Source: Virgisporangium aliadipatigenens (GTDB taxonomy: Bacteria; Actinomycetota; Actinomycetes; Mycobacteriales; Micromonosporaceae). From it: a DNA stretch of 64,000 nt. The notes beneath the pieces are model-generated. The model saw only the letters and a list, made by a program, of their open reading frames with translations, did not search any database and had not been told where the DNA came from. The position numbers were made by a program, and so were the translations under genes. This document shows, in pieces, positions 63,658 through 64,000 of the stretch. The stretch spans positions 186,001 to 250,000 of the forward strand of contig NZ_BOPF01000008.1 of the NCBI RefSeq assembly GCF_016863615.1, in the 5' to 3' direction. Within the stretch, counting starts at the first letter, position 1. Each line of letters begins with the position of its first letter.

Positions 63658-64000
63658 TGACTGACGACGCCCTGGGCGGGACGGTGCGCCGCACCGTCCT
63701 GCCCAACGGCCTGCGTGTGCTGACCGAGGACATCCCCGGCGTGCGCAGTGTCTCTGTCGGGATCTGGGTCGGGATCGGCTCCCGCGACGAGACGGACGAG
63801 CAGTCGGGCGTCTCGCACTTCCTCGAACACCTGCTGTTCAAGGGCACCCCGAAGCGGAGCGCGCTGGACATCTCGGCCGGCATCGAGGCCGTCGGCGGCG
63901 AGACGAACGCGTTCACCGCCAAGGAGTACACCTGCTACTACGCGCGGGTGCTCGACACCGACCTGCCGCTCGCCGTCGACATCCTGTGCGACGCGGTGGC
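63658..64000 (+). CDS. M16-family metallopeptidase (pitrilysin), 3' end outside window
   Basis: The first 114 residues are visible. The inverted zinc motif HFLEH (His54, Glu57, His58) followed by LLFKGTPKRS is typical, as are RTVLPNGLRVLTEDIPGVRS and GGETNAFTAKEYTCYYARV. It follows pnp by 30 bases, as in mycobacteria (pepR after pnp). Bacterial M16 peptidases of this type process small proteins and peptides; the substrate is unknown. The gene runs past the window edge. Confidence 0.9.

Overview
The window is high-GC chromosomal DNA of a filamentous-type actinobacterium. Gene order (yraN-comM-dprA, rpsB-tsf-pyrH-frr-cdsA-rlmN, dxr-rseP-ispG-GNAT, rimP-nusA-ylxR-infB-DUF503-rbfA ... truB-ribF-rpsO-pnp-M16 peptidase), frequent GTG starts, long Pro/Gly-rich protein tails and a DivIVA-type coiled-coil protein fit Micromonosporaceae or a close relative. 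The family is an inference; there is no rRNA or tRNA here to settle it.

Layout. 1-4.7 kb is the right end of a phage-like element: a beta-helix tail-spike-like protein, small coupled genes, a ribbon-helix-helix regulator, a small membrane protein and a hairpin-rich non-coding end. It ends inside dprA, whose reading frame stops right after the conserved GPVTSP motif. 4.7-9.0 kb (minus strand): truncated dprA, comM, yraN and a DapC-like aminotransferase, with an ACT-domain gene on the plus strand. 9.2-17.1 kb (plus): Pro-rich membrane protein, then the translation/cell-envelope run rpsB-tsf-pyrH-frr-cdsA-rlmN and a DivIVA-domain protein with a striking hexapeptide repeat. 17.1-24.2 kb: accessory genes including a metallo-beta-lactamase/Rieske fusion, a TetR/MMPL pair and a secreted PETase/cutinase-type hydrolase. 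24.3-30 kb: MEP isoprenoid genes dxr and ispG around the site-2 protease rseP, with an AraC/glyoxalase pair before the usual downstream GNAT gene. 30-32.6 kb: membrane proteins and an MFS exporter behind an array of inverted repeats.

32.6-42.7 kb is the most coherent accessory system: a sarcosine/dimethylglycine-dehydrogenase-like flavoprotein divergent from a choline/ethanolamine-kinase-like protein, an amino acid/amine permease, a GntR regulator, a glutamine-synthetase-like gamma-glutamyl ligase, an aldehyde dehydrogenase, an SDR dehydrogenase and a PuuD-type gamma-glutamyl hydrolase. Together they look like a gamma-glutamylated amine catabolic pathway with an unusual kinase and methylamine-oxidase arm. 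42.7-50 kb holds an FMN-binding protein, methionine aminopeptidase, a VIT1-type transporter, a PadR-controlled ABC exporter with two clear operators, and a coupled ferritin-like/Tat-lipoprotein pair. 50.2-64 kb is the conserved ribosome-biogenesis and RNA-processing block; it ends inside an M16 peptidase gene.

A 44-nt repeat occurs three times between unrelated genes (30.0, 44.1 and 58.7 kb). No CRISPR array, transposase, integrase, rRNA or tRNA was found.
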